A stretch of DNA of 64,000 nucleotides from Alphaproteobacteria bacterium (GCA_030835385.1 JAURPI010000015.1:62001-126000); one strand, 5' to 3'. Positions 21,996 to 31,584 are shown, counted from the stretch's first letter. Program-made: numbers and translations. The notes: generated from the sequence alone by a model not told the origin.

Positions 21996-22286
21996 ATGAC
22001 GAAATCGCCACCAGGGCTTATTCGTAATTTCACCGTTGCTTATGTGGCAGCTCTTTTGTTGATCGCCGCACTTATTGGTGGCTCCACCTTGATGCTTACG
22101 GTAGCGACGGCAGACCAGATTGATGACGCAGCAGCTTTAAACATCAGTGGCAAGCAGCGGATGCTCTCGCAGCGCATTGCGCAATTTGCAGATATTTTAA
22201 AGAAATCGCGGGCCAGCAACGACGATCTAGCTGCGAGCGTTATGGCCGCAATTCACAGATATCAAAGCAGCCTGGCCAATATTTGA
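21996..22286 (+). CDS. Short PilJ/NarX-type sensor N-terminal domain protein (possible truncated transducer)
   Basis: 96 aa: TM segment then ADQIDDAAALNISGKQRMLSQRIAQFADILKKSR, the 'SGKQRMLSQR' signature of PilJ-type sensor domains; stops at TGA 22284-22286. Confidence 0.6.
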   Translation: MTKSPPGLIRNFTVAYVAALLLIAALIGGSTLMLTVATADQIDDAAALNISGKQRMLSQRIAQFADILKKSRASNDDLAASVMAAIHRYQSSLANI

Positions 22287-22287
22287 C

Positions 22288-22695
22288 ATGACTCAAGATT
22301 AGATAAATACAAAATCCTTAAAGAAAATTCTTCATGTAGAAGACGAAGCAGACATTCGCGCAATCGCCAAGATGTCGCTGGAAAAAATAGGTCATCTGGG
22401 TGTGGAAAGCTGTGATTCGGGTCAGGTAGCACTAGACCGTGTCGCCGATTTTGCGCCGGATTTGGTTTTGCTTGACGCCATAATGCCTGAAATGGATGGC
22501 CCCGATGTCTTGAAACTACTGCGCGCACGTGACGACACTAAGGACTTACCCATCGTGTTTATGACAGCCAAAGTGCAGCCGAAAGAAGTTGAAGAGTACA
22601 AGAGTATGGGTGCCCTAGAGGTCATCGCCAAACCCTTTGACCCCATGCCTCTCCATCAACAACTCAAAGACATCTGGCTCGCCAACCAAAGTTAA
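22288..22695 (+). pseudogene. Single-domain response regulator with in-frame TAG at codon 5
   Basis: ATG ACT CAA GAT TAG ATA AAT ACA AAA TCC TTA AAG AAA ATT CTT CAT GTA GAA GAC GAA...: MTQD*INTKSLKKILHVEDEADIRAIAKMSLEKIGHLG...LVLLDAIMPEMDG...IVFMTAK. ORF track begins only at an internal ATG (22372) that would lose the acidic N-terminal pocket. Confidence 0.65.
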
Positions 22696-22710
22696 GACTT
22701 AACGAAACAA

Positions 22711-22745
22711 AAAAACGCCCGGGATGTGCCCGGGCGTTTGTATTT
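22711..22745. terminator. Bidirectional terminator
   Basis: aaacgcccgggatgtgcccgggcgttt, perfect 11-bp stem between convergent genes. Confidence 0.88.
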
Positions 22746-22761
22746 GGTCGCTCAAGACCAT

Positions 22762-23742
22762 CTAGTCAGTGCCTTCAGCGCGCCATGAATCGATGGCTTT
22801 TTGTGTAACCGTCCATGATGTCTCATTGGGTCGATCATCATCCAACGGCGGAGCTGTTACGTACTCCGGATAGTTTTCCAGAATTTCGTTTTTAACCACG
22901 TCAGGAAGTTCGTCCCAACTGCCAAGGCGCATGCCGGCAGTGTGGAAAATTGCGACACCGTCGCGGTCACCCATTTTCATCCACGGTAACCACTTTGAAA
23001 CACGGGCCCATGAGATCACCCTGTCTTTGATGTAGTCAGCATTGGCATCCAAAACGTCATCGATAGGGGATGCCCCGGTGCCAAACTCCATGGCGTGGTA
23101 CGTGCCGCCGACATAGTCCTGATATTCACCGGCGAGCGGGTTCTTATAAAACAAACGCGCCGCGCCGCCACCGTTTAGATAGTAGCCGTTGTGCTCAAAA
23201 CTGCGGAATTGAGCAGACGGATTACCGTCTTCGTCATAGGCGTAGGACGGACGATTGATATTCATGCTCACAGGGTCATTGGCGACTTGGATGACACGGA
23301 CTTCTTCGTTGCTCCAAGGGTTGACCCAGGTGTCCACTACTTCGTTGGTTTCGGGGTCGAGATAGAACATGACTTCGCGTGACACAGACCGGAAACCAAG
23401 ACCGCGCTTGGAATCTTTTAGAATGTCACACGCACGCACATTCATGCCCTGAACATTGAACAAATGACGGTCCCGCTCTCCGGGGCGGCGGCTGTACATC
23501 TTGCCATGCCACCAAAAGACAGTGTCGACACCCTCCTGTAGTGAACAACTCTGCTTGATATTAATGCGGATCACATCTTCCGGATTACTTGGATCAAGCT
23601 GCTGTACAGATGGATCAGCCCGGCCAGACGTAATACTTGAAGCCGCGCTATCGCTCATCGAAGTCGACGAACAAGATGCCAACACCACGCCGGCGCAGAT
23701 TAGATAGCGCAGGCTCAATAGAGTTTTTGTAAAACGATCCAT
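22762..23742 (-). CDS. DUF1838 family lipoprotein
   Basis: ATG at 23742 gives MDRFTKTLLSLRYLICAGVVLASCSSTS (lipobox LASC); DUF1838-like core WWHGKMYSRRPGERDRHLFNVQGMNVRAC...TWVNPWSNEEVRVIQVANDPVS. Confidence 0.8.
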   Translation of the reverse strand: MDRFTKTLLSLRYLICAGVVLASCSSTSMSDSAASSITSGRADPSVQQLDPSNPEDVIRINIKQSCSLQEGVDTVFWWHGKMYSRRPGERDRHLFNVQGMNVRACDILKDSKRGLGFRSVSREVMFYLDPETNEVVDTWVNPWSNEEVRVIQVANDPVSMNINRPSYAYDEDGNPSAQFRSFEHNGYYLNGGGAARLFYKNPLAGEYQDYVGGTYHAMEFGTGASPIDDVLDANADYIKDRVISWARVSKWLPWMKMGDRDGVAIFHTAGMRLGSWDELPDVVKNEILENYPEYVTAPPLDDDRPNETSWTVTQKAIDSWRAEGTD

Positions 23743-24662
23743 TATTCCATCTCCCCTTTGCGTGCTTCCATTTGTCTTCTGAAATCTTCCCAACTTGTGA
23801 CGTTGGACCGATCATCATCAATGGGAGGTGGCACTTTATAGATCGGATAATTTGACTCGATCTCATTCTTCAGGCTGTCAGGCAGGTCTTCGTAACTATC
23901 AACACGTCCGCCGACCGTGCTGAAAATCATCATGCCGGTGCGACCGCGCATCTTCATCCACGGGAGCCATTCAGAAAACCGAGCCCAGGACAGCACATAC
24001 TTATCAAGTTTGGCTTTGGTGCTGTCGAGAAGGTCGTCTTTGTAGACATATGAGTTCAGCGCTTCCATGGCATGATATTTGTTGCCAACGTAGTCCTGAT
24101 ACTCTCCGGCAAGGGGGTTGTTGTAGAACAACGGCGCTTCACCGGTTGTGAAAACACGGTTGCCGACAATGGTGGCATTGAAGGTGCGGCCCTCTCCATC
24201 TTCAGAGTACGCATAGGACGGACGGCGCATGTTTACAGGATCGTTGGCCACCTGCATCACCTCAACTTCTTCACCAGTCCAGGGGTTTACCCAGGTGCGC
24301 AAAATCTCATTGGTTTCAGGGTCCTTATAGAAAAGAACTTCCCGTGACACAGACCGGTAGCCGTGGCCGCGTTTATCATCCTCAAAGTTTTTGCAGGCGC
24401 GCATGTTCGTGCCTTCGACATTGAAGAGATGGCGGTCTTTTTCTCCCGGAACACGGCTGTACGCCGAACCTTGCCACCAGTAGACGATTGTTTCGCCCTC
24501 AGTCAGTGAGCAATTCAGTTTTTGTTCAACAAGAATGACGTCGTTCGGATCCGATAAATCCAAAGTACGAGCCTCGGTGTGAGTGGCGGCCATTATCAGA
24601 CAGGCAGCAGCAACAACCGCCGTGGTCCAGAGCCACGCCCGAGGTAAGATGGAACATCTCAT
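23742..24662 (-). CDS. DUF1838 family exported protein (tandem paralog)
   Basis: ATG at 24662, Sec-like signal; WWQGSAYSRVPGEKDRHLFNVEGTNMRAC...RTWVNPWTGEEVEVMQVANDPVNMRRPSYAY; stop overlaps the downstream start. Confidence 0.8.
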   Translation of the reverse strand: MRCSILPRAWLWTTAVVAAACLIMAATHTEARTLDLSDPNDVILVEQKLNCSLTEGETIVYWWQGSAYSRVPGEKDRHLFNVEGTNMRACKNFEDDKRGHGYRSVSREVLFYKDPETNEILRTWVNPWTGEEVEVMQVANDPVNMRRPSYAYSEDGEGRTFNATIVGNRVFTTGEAPLFYNNPLAGEYQDYVGNKYHAMEALNSYVYKDDLLDSTKAKLDKYVLSWARFSEWLPWMKMRGRTGMMIFSTVGGRVDSYEDLPDSLKNEIESNYPIYKVPPPIDDDRSNVTSWEDFRRQMEARKGEME

Positions 24663-24860
24663 AGGGTCTCCCTTCCCTGGTTTCTTATGATTGGATTCGC
24701 TCAAGAGCCAACTCCCCACGATCCTGTCAGATAGTGTCCGCGATCACGGGCACAGAATTTCGAATAGAATCAAATAGGAATATATTTCTATAGGAACATA
24801 TATATAACAACGTTATGTCTAAAATTTAATATAAATAGAATTCTATTTCCTAATTATTGT

Positions 24861-24974
24861 CTATTTAACAAATTTTTTAGCTGTTTTGCGAATTTCCCTT
24901 GCATGAATGGCACGCTTTAGGGACTCATAGGCCCGGTATTCGACGATTTTTCCGCTGTACTCCTGACCGGCCAC
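24861..24974 (-). CDS. Possible 37-aa small basic protein
   Basis: GTG at 24974 gives MAGQEYSGKIVEYRAYESLKRAIHAREIRKTAKKFVK*, in an otherwise AT-rich intergenic region; below the ORF-track length cut-off. Confidence 0.25.
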   Translation of the reverse strand: MAGQEYSGKIVEYRAYESLKRAIHAREIRKTAKKFVK

Positions 24975-25066
24975 GGTCTTGCACGCCAGTGGAGTGCCCG
25001 CCTAAAATACCCAACACCTAGTGGGTGAGATGCTTTATACCCACTGCCTATTGTGAGGAATTACCC

Positions 25067-25816
25067 GTGAAACCGTTTACTTCCGCCGCTTTTGGCTGCG
25101 CCGCTGTAATGCTTGCGCTGGTCGGCACCGCATCTTGTGCAGAAGAAGAGTCGCAAGACTCAGATGTCCCAGCCGCCCAGAGCGAGATGGGAACAACTGA
25201 AGGCAGCGCTGCCGACTCCACTGGGTCAACAACGGCCCAACAGGTTGCTCAGGCTGCCGACAGCGCAACGTCCGAGTCTTCTGGTCCGGTTTATCGTGAA
25301 ATGATTTATGGCGATCCGGCGGCACCTGTAACCATAGTCGAATACGCGTCATTGACCTGTAGTCACTGCGCGTCCTTTCACAACGCCGTGCTGCCGGAAA
25401 TCAAAAAGAACTACATCGATACCGGCAAAGTGCGCTTGGTCTTTCGTGACTTCCCCCTAGATGGCTTGGCCATGGCTGGCGCGATGCTCGCACGCTGCGC
25501 CGATGGCGACCGCGGTAAAGCGCTTATCAGCGTGATGTTCCGTCAACAAGGCACCTGGGTCATGTCGGAACGGCCAATTGAACCGCTAACATCTTACGCA
25601 AAATTGGCAGGGCTCAACGAAGACGATGTCAACGCCTGCCTTGAGAATGAAAACATCATGACCGCTATTCGCGAAGGCCAAGAAGCTGGGACCAATCAGT
25701 ATAAAATTGGGTCCACACCGACGTTCTTTATCGAAGACGTAAAAGTCGAAGGAAATCGCGGCTACGATTACATGTCCAAAATCATTGATGAAAAACTCTC
25801 GGAGAAAGGCTCATAG
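25067..25816 (+). CDS. DsbA-family thioredoxin-fold lipoprotein
   Basis: GTG start at 25067 after aggaattaccc; lipobox GTASC; GDPAAPVTIVEYASLTCSHCASFHNAVLPEIKKNYIDTGKVRLVFRDFPLD; STPTFFI. Confidence 0.88.
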   Translation: MKPFTSAAFGCAAVMLALVGTASCAEEESQDSDVPAAQSEMGTTEGSAADSTGSTTAQQVAQAADSATSESSGPVYREMIYGDPAAPVTIVEYASLTCSHCASFHNAVLPEIKKNYIDTGKVRLVFRDFPLDGLAMAGAMLARCADGDRGKALISVMFRQQGTWVMSERPIEPLTSYAKLAGLNEDDVNACLENENIMTAIREGQEAGTNQYKIGSTPTFFIEDVKVEGNRGYDYMSKIIDEKLSEKGS

Positions 25817-25876
25817 GCGCATCTTCCTTCTCTTATCACCCACCCGTAACAGCACGTTTCTACGGAGACCCGATCC

Positions 25877-28800
25877 TTGGTTGAATTTACCCGGCTACGC
25901 CTGACCGGCTTTAAATCTTTCGTCGACCCCACAGACCTCGTTATTGAAAAGGGGATGACAGGCGTTGTGGGCCCGAACGGCTGCGGCAAGTCGAATCTCG
26001 TTGAAGCCCTGCGTTGGGTGATGGGCGAAACCTCTGCCAAGCAAATGCGTGGCGGAGAGATGGACGAGATCATCTTTGGGGGGACCCGGGACCGGCCAGC
26101 CCGGAATATCGCCGAAGTCAGCTTGATTATGGACAATCGAGCTCGCGATGCCACGGCACAATTCAACGACACAGACGAACTCGAAGTTTCGCGACGCATT
26201 GAGCGTGGCAAAGGGTCTGTGTATCGGGTCAACGGCCGTGACGTCCGGGCTAAAGATGTGCAGTTACTCTTCGCCGACCTCGCTTCGGGCGCACGATCGA
26301 CCGCATTAGTCAGCCAGGGCCGCATCGGCGCCATTATCAACGCCAAGCCGGGCCAACGCCGCCACCTGCTGGAAGAGGCCGCGAATATTACGGGGCTCCA
26401 CAGCCGGCGGCACGAAGCAGAACTCAGGCTCAAGGCGGCTGAGACCAATCTCGAACGCCTTGATGATGTCATCCAAGCGCTTGACGTTCAGTTGCAAAGC
26501 TTGAAAAAGCAGGCGCGGCAGGCAGCACGATACCGCACCATTTCAGATTCCATTCGCGCTGCTGACGCCCTGGTATTGACCATTCGACAAACAGCAGCAG
26601 AAGCAGAACTCAGCCGTGCTGGTGAAACACTGGCATTGGCTGAACAAGAGGTCGCCACTAAAGCGGGTATCGTTGCTGAGGCGACAACAGCTCAAACGGC
26701 TGCTGCCGAAGCTGTTCCGCCCCTCCGGCAGGCCGAAGCTGCAGAAGCCGCCAAGGTTCAACGCCTTAATCTCGCACGCGAGCAGCTGGACGAAGAAGAA
26801 CAACGCCTTGCCGCGGCGCAAGAAGCTGCTGAAACGCGGCTTGCCCAACTCCGGGATGACATGTCTCGCGAGAAGGAACGCATCGCTGATGCCAAAGGGG
26901 CACTCGATCGCCTCGACGGTGAAAAATCTGATCTTGAAGAAGCCCAGGCTAGCCAGGCGGATTCGCTTGAGCACGCGCGCGCCACCCTCAAGACCGCCGC
27001 CCAATCTGTTGAAGAGCTCGAAGCAGAAATTTCACGCCTGGCTGCAACATTGGCAGAGGCTGAGTCCTCACGCGCGACTGCCCGTCAAAAAGAATCAGAA
27101 GCGAAACTACGCGGTGGACGCGCCCTTCGCCGCTTGGAAGAGGTTGAAGAGCAATTAGATCAGACCCGCATTCAGGCGCAACCGGCGCTCGACCTTCACG
27201 CAGAAGAAGCCACCGCGAAACAATGTGAAGACGCTTTAACCTTGGCACGCAGCCAATGGGAAGATGCGGAAACAAATCGGGCATCAGCCCAAGAGGACGA
27301 CCAAACGTCTCGCGATCAACTGCAAGAGCTCCGCGGCGAAGAAGCGAAAGTGCAGGCCGAGATCGTCGCACTGGAAGGCCTACTTGCAGAACGCGAAACC
27401 GATGCGACCTGGAGTCCCATTCTTGATTCCGTCACCGTAGAGTCCGGCTTCGAGCCGGCGTTGGGCGCCGCAGTTGGCGATGATCTCAGCGGAGCTGCCG
27501 ATGACACCGCCCCGATACACTGGTCGAATCTGCCGCCCTTCGCGCCACCGCCTATGCTGCCCGGCGGTGTTCGCCCGCTCGGCTCTGTTGTCCAAGCGCC
27601 TGAAAAACTGAGTCGCCGTTTGTCACAGGTCGGCATTGTCGAGAACCGCGAAGCGGGTATGGCGCTTCATAGTTCTTTAAAGCCGGGCCAAAGACTGGTG
27701 ACTAAAGATGGTGATTTGTGGCGCTGGGATGGCTTTGTTAGCGCATCAAGCGCGCCAAGCTCCGCCGCACAGCGACTAAAGCACAAGAACCGACTCAAAG
27801 ACCTCCGCACCGAAATCGAGACTCGTCGAGCGGCCTCCCAGACCGCAGAAGAGGGCGCTGTCGCTGCCCGTAATCGTGTCACGTCCGCGGCCGAAACTGA
27901 GAAGGAACGGCGTGCGACAGTACGTGATGCAGAACAAGCGCTAGAAAAAGCGCGCGCCGCACTCGCTGAACGGCAACGTACAGTCGCAGCCCTGGAAAGC
28001 AGGATAGCCAGTCTGGAAGAAACCCATAAAACGCTTGTCGGTGAGCGGGACGAAGCCGGACAACAAGAACGTGAAGCTCACAACACGTTGGCCGAGTTGG
28101 GTGACGGAACAACTGAACGAAATCGCCAGTCTGAGCTGCAACGACAACTCGGTGGCCGCCGCAATGACCTTATGGAAGCCCGCGCGGCGTATGACGCGCT
28201 CACCCGTGCCTCTGAAGAACGCCAGCGCCGCCTAGCGGCTTTGGCGGAAGACACGCAATCCTGGTCGACCCGTCGAGGTGAAGCTGAACGACAACTCGAG
28301 GCCTTGACGGAGCGGGAAGGCGCCGCGGTTGAAGAGGTCGAAGAGCTGGCCGGCAAACCCGAAGCGCTGGCTGAACAACGCCAAGCTTTGATGGTTCAAC
28401 TGGAGGCCGCGGAAGGCGGCCGCCGCACGGCAGCTGATGCGCTGACCCGAGCGGAAGCCGTACTCAGTGAAACAAGTAAAGCCCTAAGAGAGGCAGAACA
28501 AAGTGCATCTACCGCGCGTGAAGAACGTGTTCGTCGTGAGGCATCAGTGAGCCAAGCAAAGCAAGCGATCGAAACACTTGCGGCAGCCATCGAAGAGAAG
28601 GTTGGATGTGCACCAGCTGACGTACGGGCCCAAACCCGTCTCAAAGAAGGTGAAGAACCGCCACCGATTGAGAAAGCAGAGAAGAGTCTTCAGCGCCTTA
28701 TCAGTGAGCGCGACAATATGGGGGCCATTAATCTTCGCGCCGAACAGGAAAGCGCGGAACTCAACGAGCAGATCGACACCCTTAATACCGAGCGGGAAGA

Positions 28801-29344
28801 CCTGATTAACGCAATCGCCCGCCTGCGTGATGGCATCTCGAGCCTCAATCGCGAAGGACGCCAGCGCTTGCTGCAGTCCTTTAAGGAAGTTGATGGCCAT
28901 TTCCGCACTTTGTTCACCAGCCTCTTTGGTGGCGGCAGAGCCCATTTGTCTTTGACCGACGCCGACGACCCCCTGGAAGCGGGCTTAGAAATTATGGCCA
29001 GCCCGCCCGGCAAACGGTTGCAGAATCTCGGGTTGCTGTCCGGTGGGGAACAGGCCCTAACCGCCATAGCCCTCCTGTTTGCAGTATTTATGGTCAACCC
29101 GGCCCCAATCTGCGTCCTCGACGAAGTGGACGCCCCGTTGGATGACGCCAACGTAGACCGATTCTGCAATCTGATTACCGAGATCACCAAAGCCACAGGC
29201 ACGCGGGTGATCGTTGTGACCCACCATCGGATGAGTATGGCCCGCGTGGACCGCTTGTTCGGCGTCACAATGGCGGAACGAGGGGTCTCCAAGCTGGTCT
29301 CGGTCAATCTGAATGAAGCTGAAGCGTTCCGCGAAACGGCCTGA
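25877..29344 (+). CDS. smc: Chromosome segregation protein SMC
   Basis: 1155 aa: LTGFKSFVDPTDLVIEKGMTGVVGPNGCGKSNLVEALRWVMGE; C-terminal LLSGGEQALTAIALLFAVFMVNPAPICVLDEVDAPLDDANVDRF. Confidence 0.97.
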   Translation: MVEFTRLRLTGFKSFVDPTDLVIEKGMTGVVGPNGCGKSNLVEALRWVMGETSAKQMRGGEMDEIIFGGTRDRPARNIAEVSLIMDNRARDATAQFNDTDELEVSRRIERGKGSVYRVNGRDVRAKDVQLLFADLASGARSTALVSQGRIGAIINAKPGQRRHLLEEAANITGLHSRRHEAELRLKAAETNLERLDDVIQALDVQLQSLKKQARQAARYRTISDSIRAADALVLTIRQTAAEAELSRAGETLALAEQEVATKAGIVAEATTAQTAAAEAVPPLRQAEAAEAAKVQRLNLAREQLDEEEQRLAAAQEAAETRLAQLRDDMSREKERIADAKGALDRLDGEKSDLEEAQASQADSLEHARATLKTAAQSVEELEAEISRLAATLAEAESSRATARQKESEAKLRGGRALRRLEEVEEQLDQTRIQAQPALDLHAEEATAKQCEDALTLARSQWEDAETNRASAQEDDQTSRDQLQELRGEEAKVQAEIVALEGLLAERETDATWSPILDSVTVESGFEPALGAAVGDDLSGAADDTAPIHWSNLPPFAPPPMLPGGVRPLGSVVQAPEKLSRRLSQVGIVENREAGMALHSSLKPGQRLVTKDGDLWRWDGFVSASSAPSSAAQRLKHKNRLKDLRTEIETRRAASQTAEEGAVAARNRVTSAAETEKERRATVRDAEQALEKARAALAERQRTVAALESRIASLEETHKTLVGERDEAGQQEREAHNTLAELGDGTTERNRQSELQRQLGGRRNDLMEARAAYDALTRASEERQRRLAALAEDTQSWSTRRGEAERQLEALTEREGAAVEEVEELAGKPEALAEQRQALMVQLEAAEGGRRTAADALTRAEAVLSETSKALREAEQSASTAREERVRREASVSQAKQAIETLAAAIEEKVGCAPADVRAQTRLKEGEEPPPIEKAEKSLQRLISERDNMGAINLRAEQESAELNEQIDTLNTEREDLINAIARLRDGISSLNREGRQRLLQSFKEVDGHFRTLFTSLFGGGRAHLSLTDADDPLEAGLEIMASPPGKRLQNLGLLSGGEQALTAIALLFAVFMVNPAPICVLDEVDAPLDDANVDRFCNLITEITKATGTRVIVVTHHRMSMARVDRLFGVTMAERGVSKLVSVNLNEAEAFRETA

Positions 29345-29594
29345 TTCCACAGCCGCTTTGGGGATCGCCCCTAGACCACAGCCAGCAGCGGTCAGAACTG
29401 CCAAAAAAGCCCGGAATTCAGCGGCCTTTCGTCCTTGACAGAGGTACAGGCGGTTCCTATTGTGCGCCCGATTTTGCGCTGCAACAGGCCGGTTCCGGCC
29501 CAAGCTTCGATCGTCTCAAGGGGTGGGACTTTTTACCCTAATTGTTCAGTCAAACGGTGACTCCGGAACACGCCGATTGGTCTTTGAGGACCGC

Positions 29595-29999
29595 ATGGCC
29601 ACCGAACCAGATGACCCGCTGAACAACCTGGATGCCCGCCTCAAAGCCGCTCGCGGTCAATCGGATACGGAATCAGCCCCGCGCGGGCGCGGAACACAAA
29701 GCGGGCTGGGCCAAGGTCTCCGCATCGGTATTGAAATGGTCGTTTCCGTCGCTGTCGGCGCGGGATTAGGCTACTTCATCGATAACTGGGCCGAAACCAC
29801 GCCGCTTTTTATGATTGTGTTTTTGTTTCTGGGTTTTGCCGCAGGCATTATGAACGTGCTTCGCATCGCCCGGGGCCTAGATGAGGCGGTCGGCTTTGGC
29901 CGGGCGATGAGAGAAAAAGAAGCCAGAGATAAACTGGCACGAGACGAAGCAGCGAGCGCCAATCCGGCGCGAACAGAAGAGAGCGGAGCGAACGACTAG
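29595..29999 (+). CDS. atpI: ATP synthase subunit I
   Basis: GIEMVVSVAVGAGLGYFIDNWAETTPLFMIVFLFLGFAAGIMNVLRIARG; directly upstream of atpB. Confidence 0.88.
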   Translation: MATEPDDPLNNLDARLKAARGQSDTESAPRGRGTQSGLGQGLRIGIEMVVSVAVGAGLGYFIDNWAETTPLFMIVFLFLGFAAGIMNVLRIARGLDEAVGFGRAMREKEARDKLARDEAASANPARTEESGAND

Positions 30000-30001
30000 A
30001 C

Positions 30002-30736
30002 ATGGCGACCGAAGACCAAGGCCCAATGGCGCAGTTCGAGATCAAATCATTGATTGATCTTAACGTTGGCGGCTACGACATCTCGTACACCAACTCTGCC
30101 CTGTTTATGACCCTTGCTGTCATCTGCACATTTAGTCTGTTTTGGGCGGCCACTCGCAAGCGCACTATGGTGCCCAGCCGCATTCAATCCATCGGCGAGC
30201 TGATGTTCGAATTCGTCGCCGGCATGGTTAAAGAAAATGTCGGCAAGGAAGGCATGAAGTACTTCCCGTTCATCTTTACCCTGTTCGTTTTTATTCTATT
30301 CGGCAATGTCCTGGGCCTTTTGCCCTACAGCTTCACCTTTACGTCTCACATCATCGTTAACGCAGCTTTGGCCGTGTTTATCTTTATCGCCGTGACGATC
30401 ATTGGCTTCGCAACACATGGCTTGCATTACCTGCGCCTGTTCTGTCCTGCCGGAACACCGTTGCCCGTGGCTATCGTTCTGGTGCCCATTGAAATTATGT
30501 CTTACTTCATTCGGCCGGTGTCTCTCAGCCTGCGTTTGTTCGCCAATATGCTGGCGGGCCACGTGTTGCTGAAAGTGTTGGCCGGTTTTGTGATCTCACT
30601 CGGTATTTTCGGGGTTGTCCCGTTCTTGGCCGTTGGCGCGGTAACCATGTTGGAAATCATGGTTGCGCTGATCCAAGCCTACGTGTTTGCCCTGCTTTCA
30701 ACTATTTATCTCAACGACGCTGTTCATCTTCACTAG
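30002..30736 (+). CDS. atpB: F0F1 ATP synthase subunit a
   Basis: PVSLSLRLFANMLAGHVLLKVLAGF; ALIQAYVFALLSTIYLNDAVHLH. Confidence 0.97.
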   Translation: MATEDQGPMAQFEIKSLIDLNVGGYDISYTNSALFMTLAVICTFSLFWAATRKRTMVPSRIQSIGELMFEFVAGMVKENVGKEGMKYFPFIFTLFVFILFGNVLGLLPYSFTFTSHIIVNAALAVFIFIAVTIIGFATHGLHYLRLFCPAGTPLPVAIVLVPIEIMSYFIRPVSLSLRLFANMLAGHVLLKVLAGFVISLGIFGVVPFLAVGAVTMLEIMVALIQAYVFALLSTIYLNDAVHLH

Positions 30737-30799
30737 GAACAGCCAGCGACCCTTAACTGCGACTTACTCAAGATATCATCCTAAGGAAGGACTAAGACC

Positions 30800-31024
30800 A
30801 TGGAATTAGAAGCTGCAAAAATGATCGGTGCCGGCCTTGCCGCTATCGGCGTTATCGGTGGCGGTGTCGGCGTGGGCATCGTGTTCGGTAACTACATGAC
30901 TGCCGCATCGCGCAACCCATCACTGAAAGACGAACTGCGGACTTATGCATTCCTCGGCTTCGCCCTTTCAGAAGCGACCGCGCTGTTCGCGCTGGTTATC
31001 GCGCTGATCGTTCTGTTCACCTGA
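30800..31024 (+). CDS. atpE: F0F1 ATP synthase subunit c
   Basis: 74 aa: AAKMIGAGLAAIGVIGGGVGVGIVFGNYMTAASRNPSLKDELRTYAFLGFALSEATALFALVIALIVLF. Confidence 0.97.
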   Translation: MELEAAKMIGAGLAAIGVIGGGVGVGIVFGNYMTAASRNPSLKDELRTYAFLGFALSEATALFALVIALIVLFT

Positions 31025-31036
31025 GCAGAATTCGTT

Positions 31037-31063
31037 TCCCGCCACTTTATATAAGTGGCGGGA
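31037..31063 (+). promoter_or_regulatory. Perfect hairpin in the atpE-atpF' spacer
   Basis: TCCCGCCACTT-TATAT-AAGTGGCGGGA, 11-bp perfect stem, no T run following. Confidence 0.7.
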
Positions 31064-31092
31064 TTTAAGACTTCTTCTGACTGCGAGGCGTC

Positions 31093-31584
31093 ATGCCACA
31101 GTTCGACCCTTCGACTTTTTCGTCTCAGCTATTTTGGCTGCTGATTTGCTTTGTCGTGCTCTATTGGGTGGTCTCCAAATTCGCCATTCCTCGTATTGGC
31201 GACATACTGGAACAGCGCGAGCGCGTGGTGCAGGATGACCTTGACCGTGCTGAAAGCTTAAAAGGCGAGGCTGAACAAACCCTGGCCGATTACGAAGCAG
31301 CCATGGCGGATGCGCGCGAGCAAGCCCGCACACTGATGTTTAAGGTGACCAGCGATGCCAAGGCGGCGGCAGAAAGCCGTAACAGAGACATTGGCGAAGA
31401 ACTGACAGCCCAGATCGCGGATGCGGAACAACGGATTGCCAGTGCCCGTGATGAAGCTATGGCCAGCCTCACGTCGATTGCCGCAGACGCGGCTAAAGAT
31501 GCAGCCAGTCGCCTAGCCGGCCTTGAGGTTAATAGTGGTGACGCTGAAGCTGCTGTCAGCGCAGCTATGAAAGGATCACGCTAA
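31093..31584 (+). CDS. F0F1 ATP synthase subunit b'
   Basis: QFDPSTFSSQLFWLLICFVVLYWVVSKFAIPRIGDILEQRERVVQDDLDRAESLKGEAEQTLADYEAAMADAREQA. Confidence 0.93.
   Translation: MPQFDPSTFSSQLFWLLICFVVLYWVVSKFAIPRIGDILEQRERVVQDDLDRAESLKGEAEQTLADYEAAMADAREQARTLMFKVTSDAKAAAESRNRDIGEELTAQIADAEQRIASARDEAMASLTSIAADAAKDAASRLAGLEVNSGDAEAAVSAAMKGSR

Noticed and set aside
26543-28945. Several long ORFs antisense to or out of frame with smc
   Set aside because: Expected by-products of a long GC-rich coiled-coil gene; no start context or recognisable domains.
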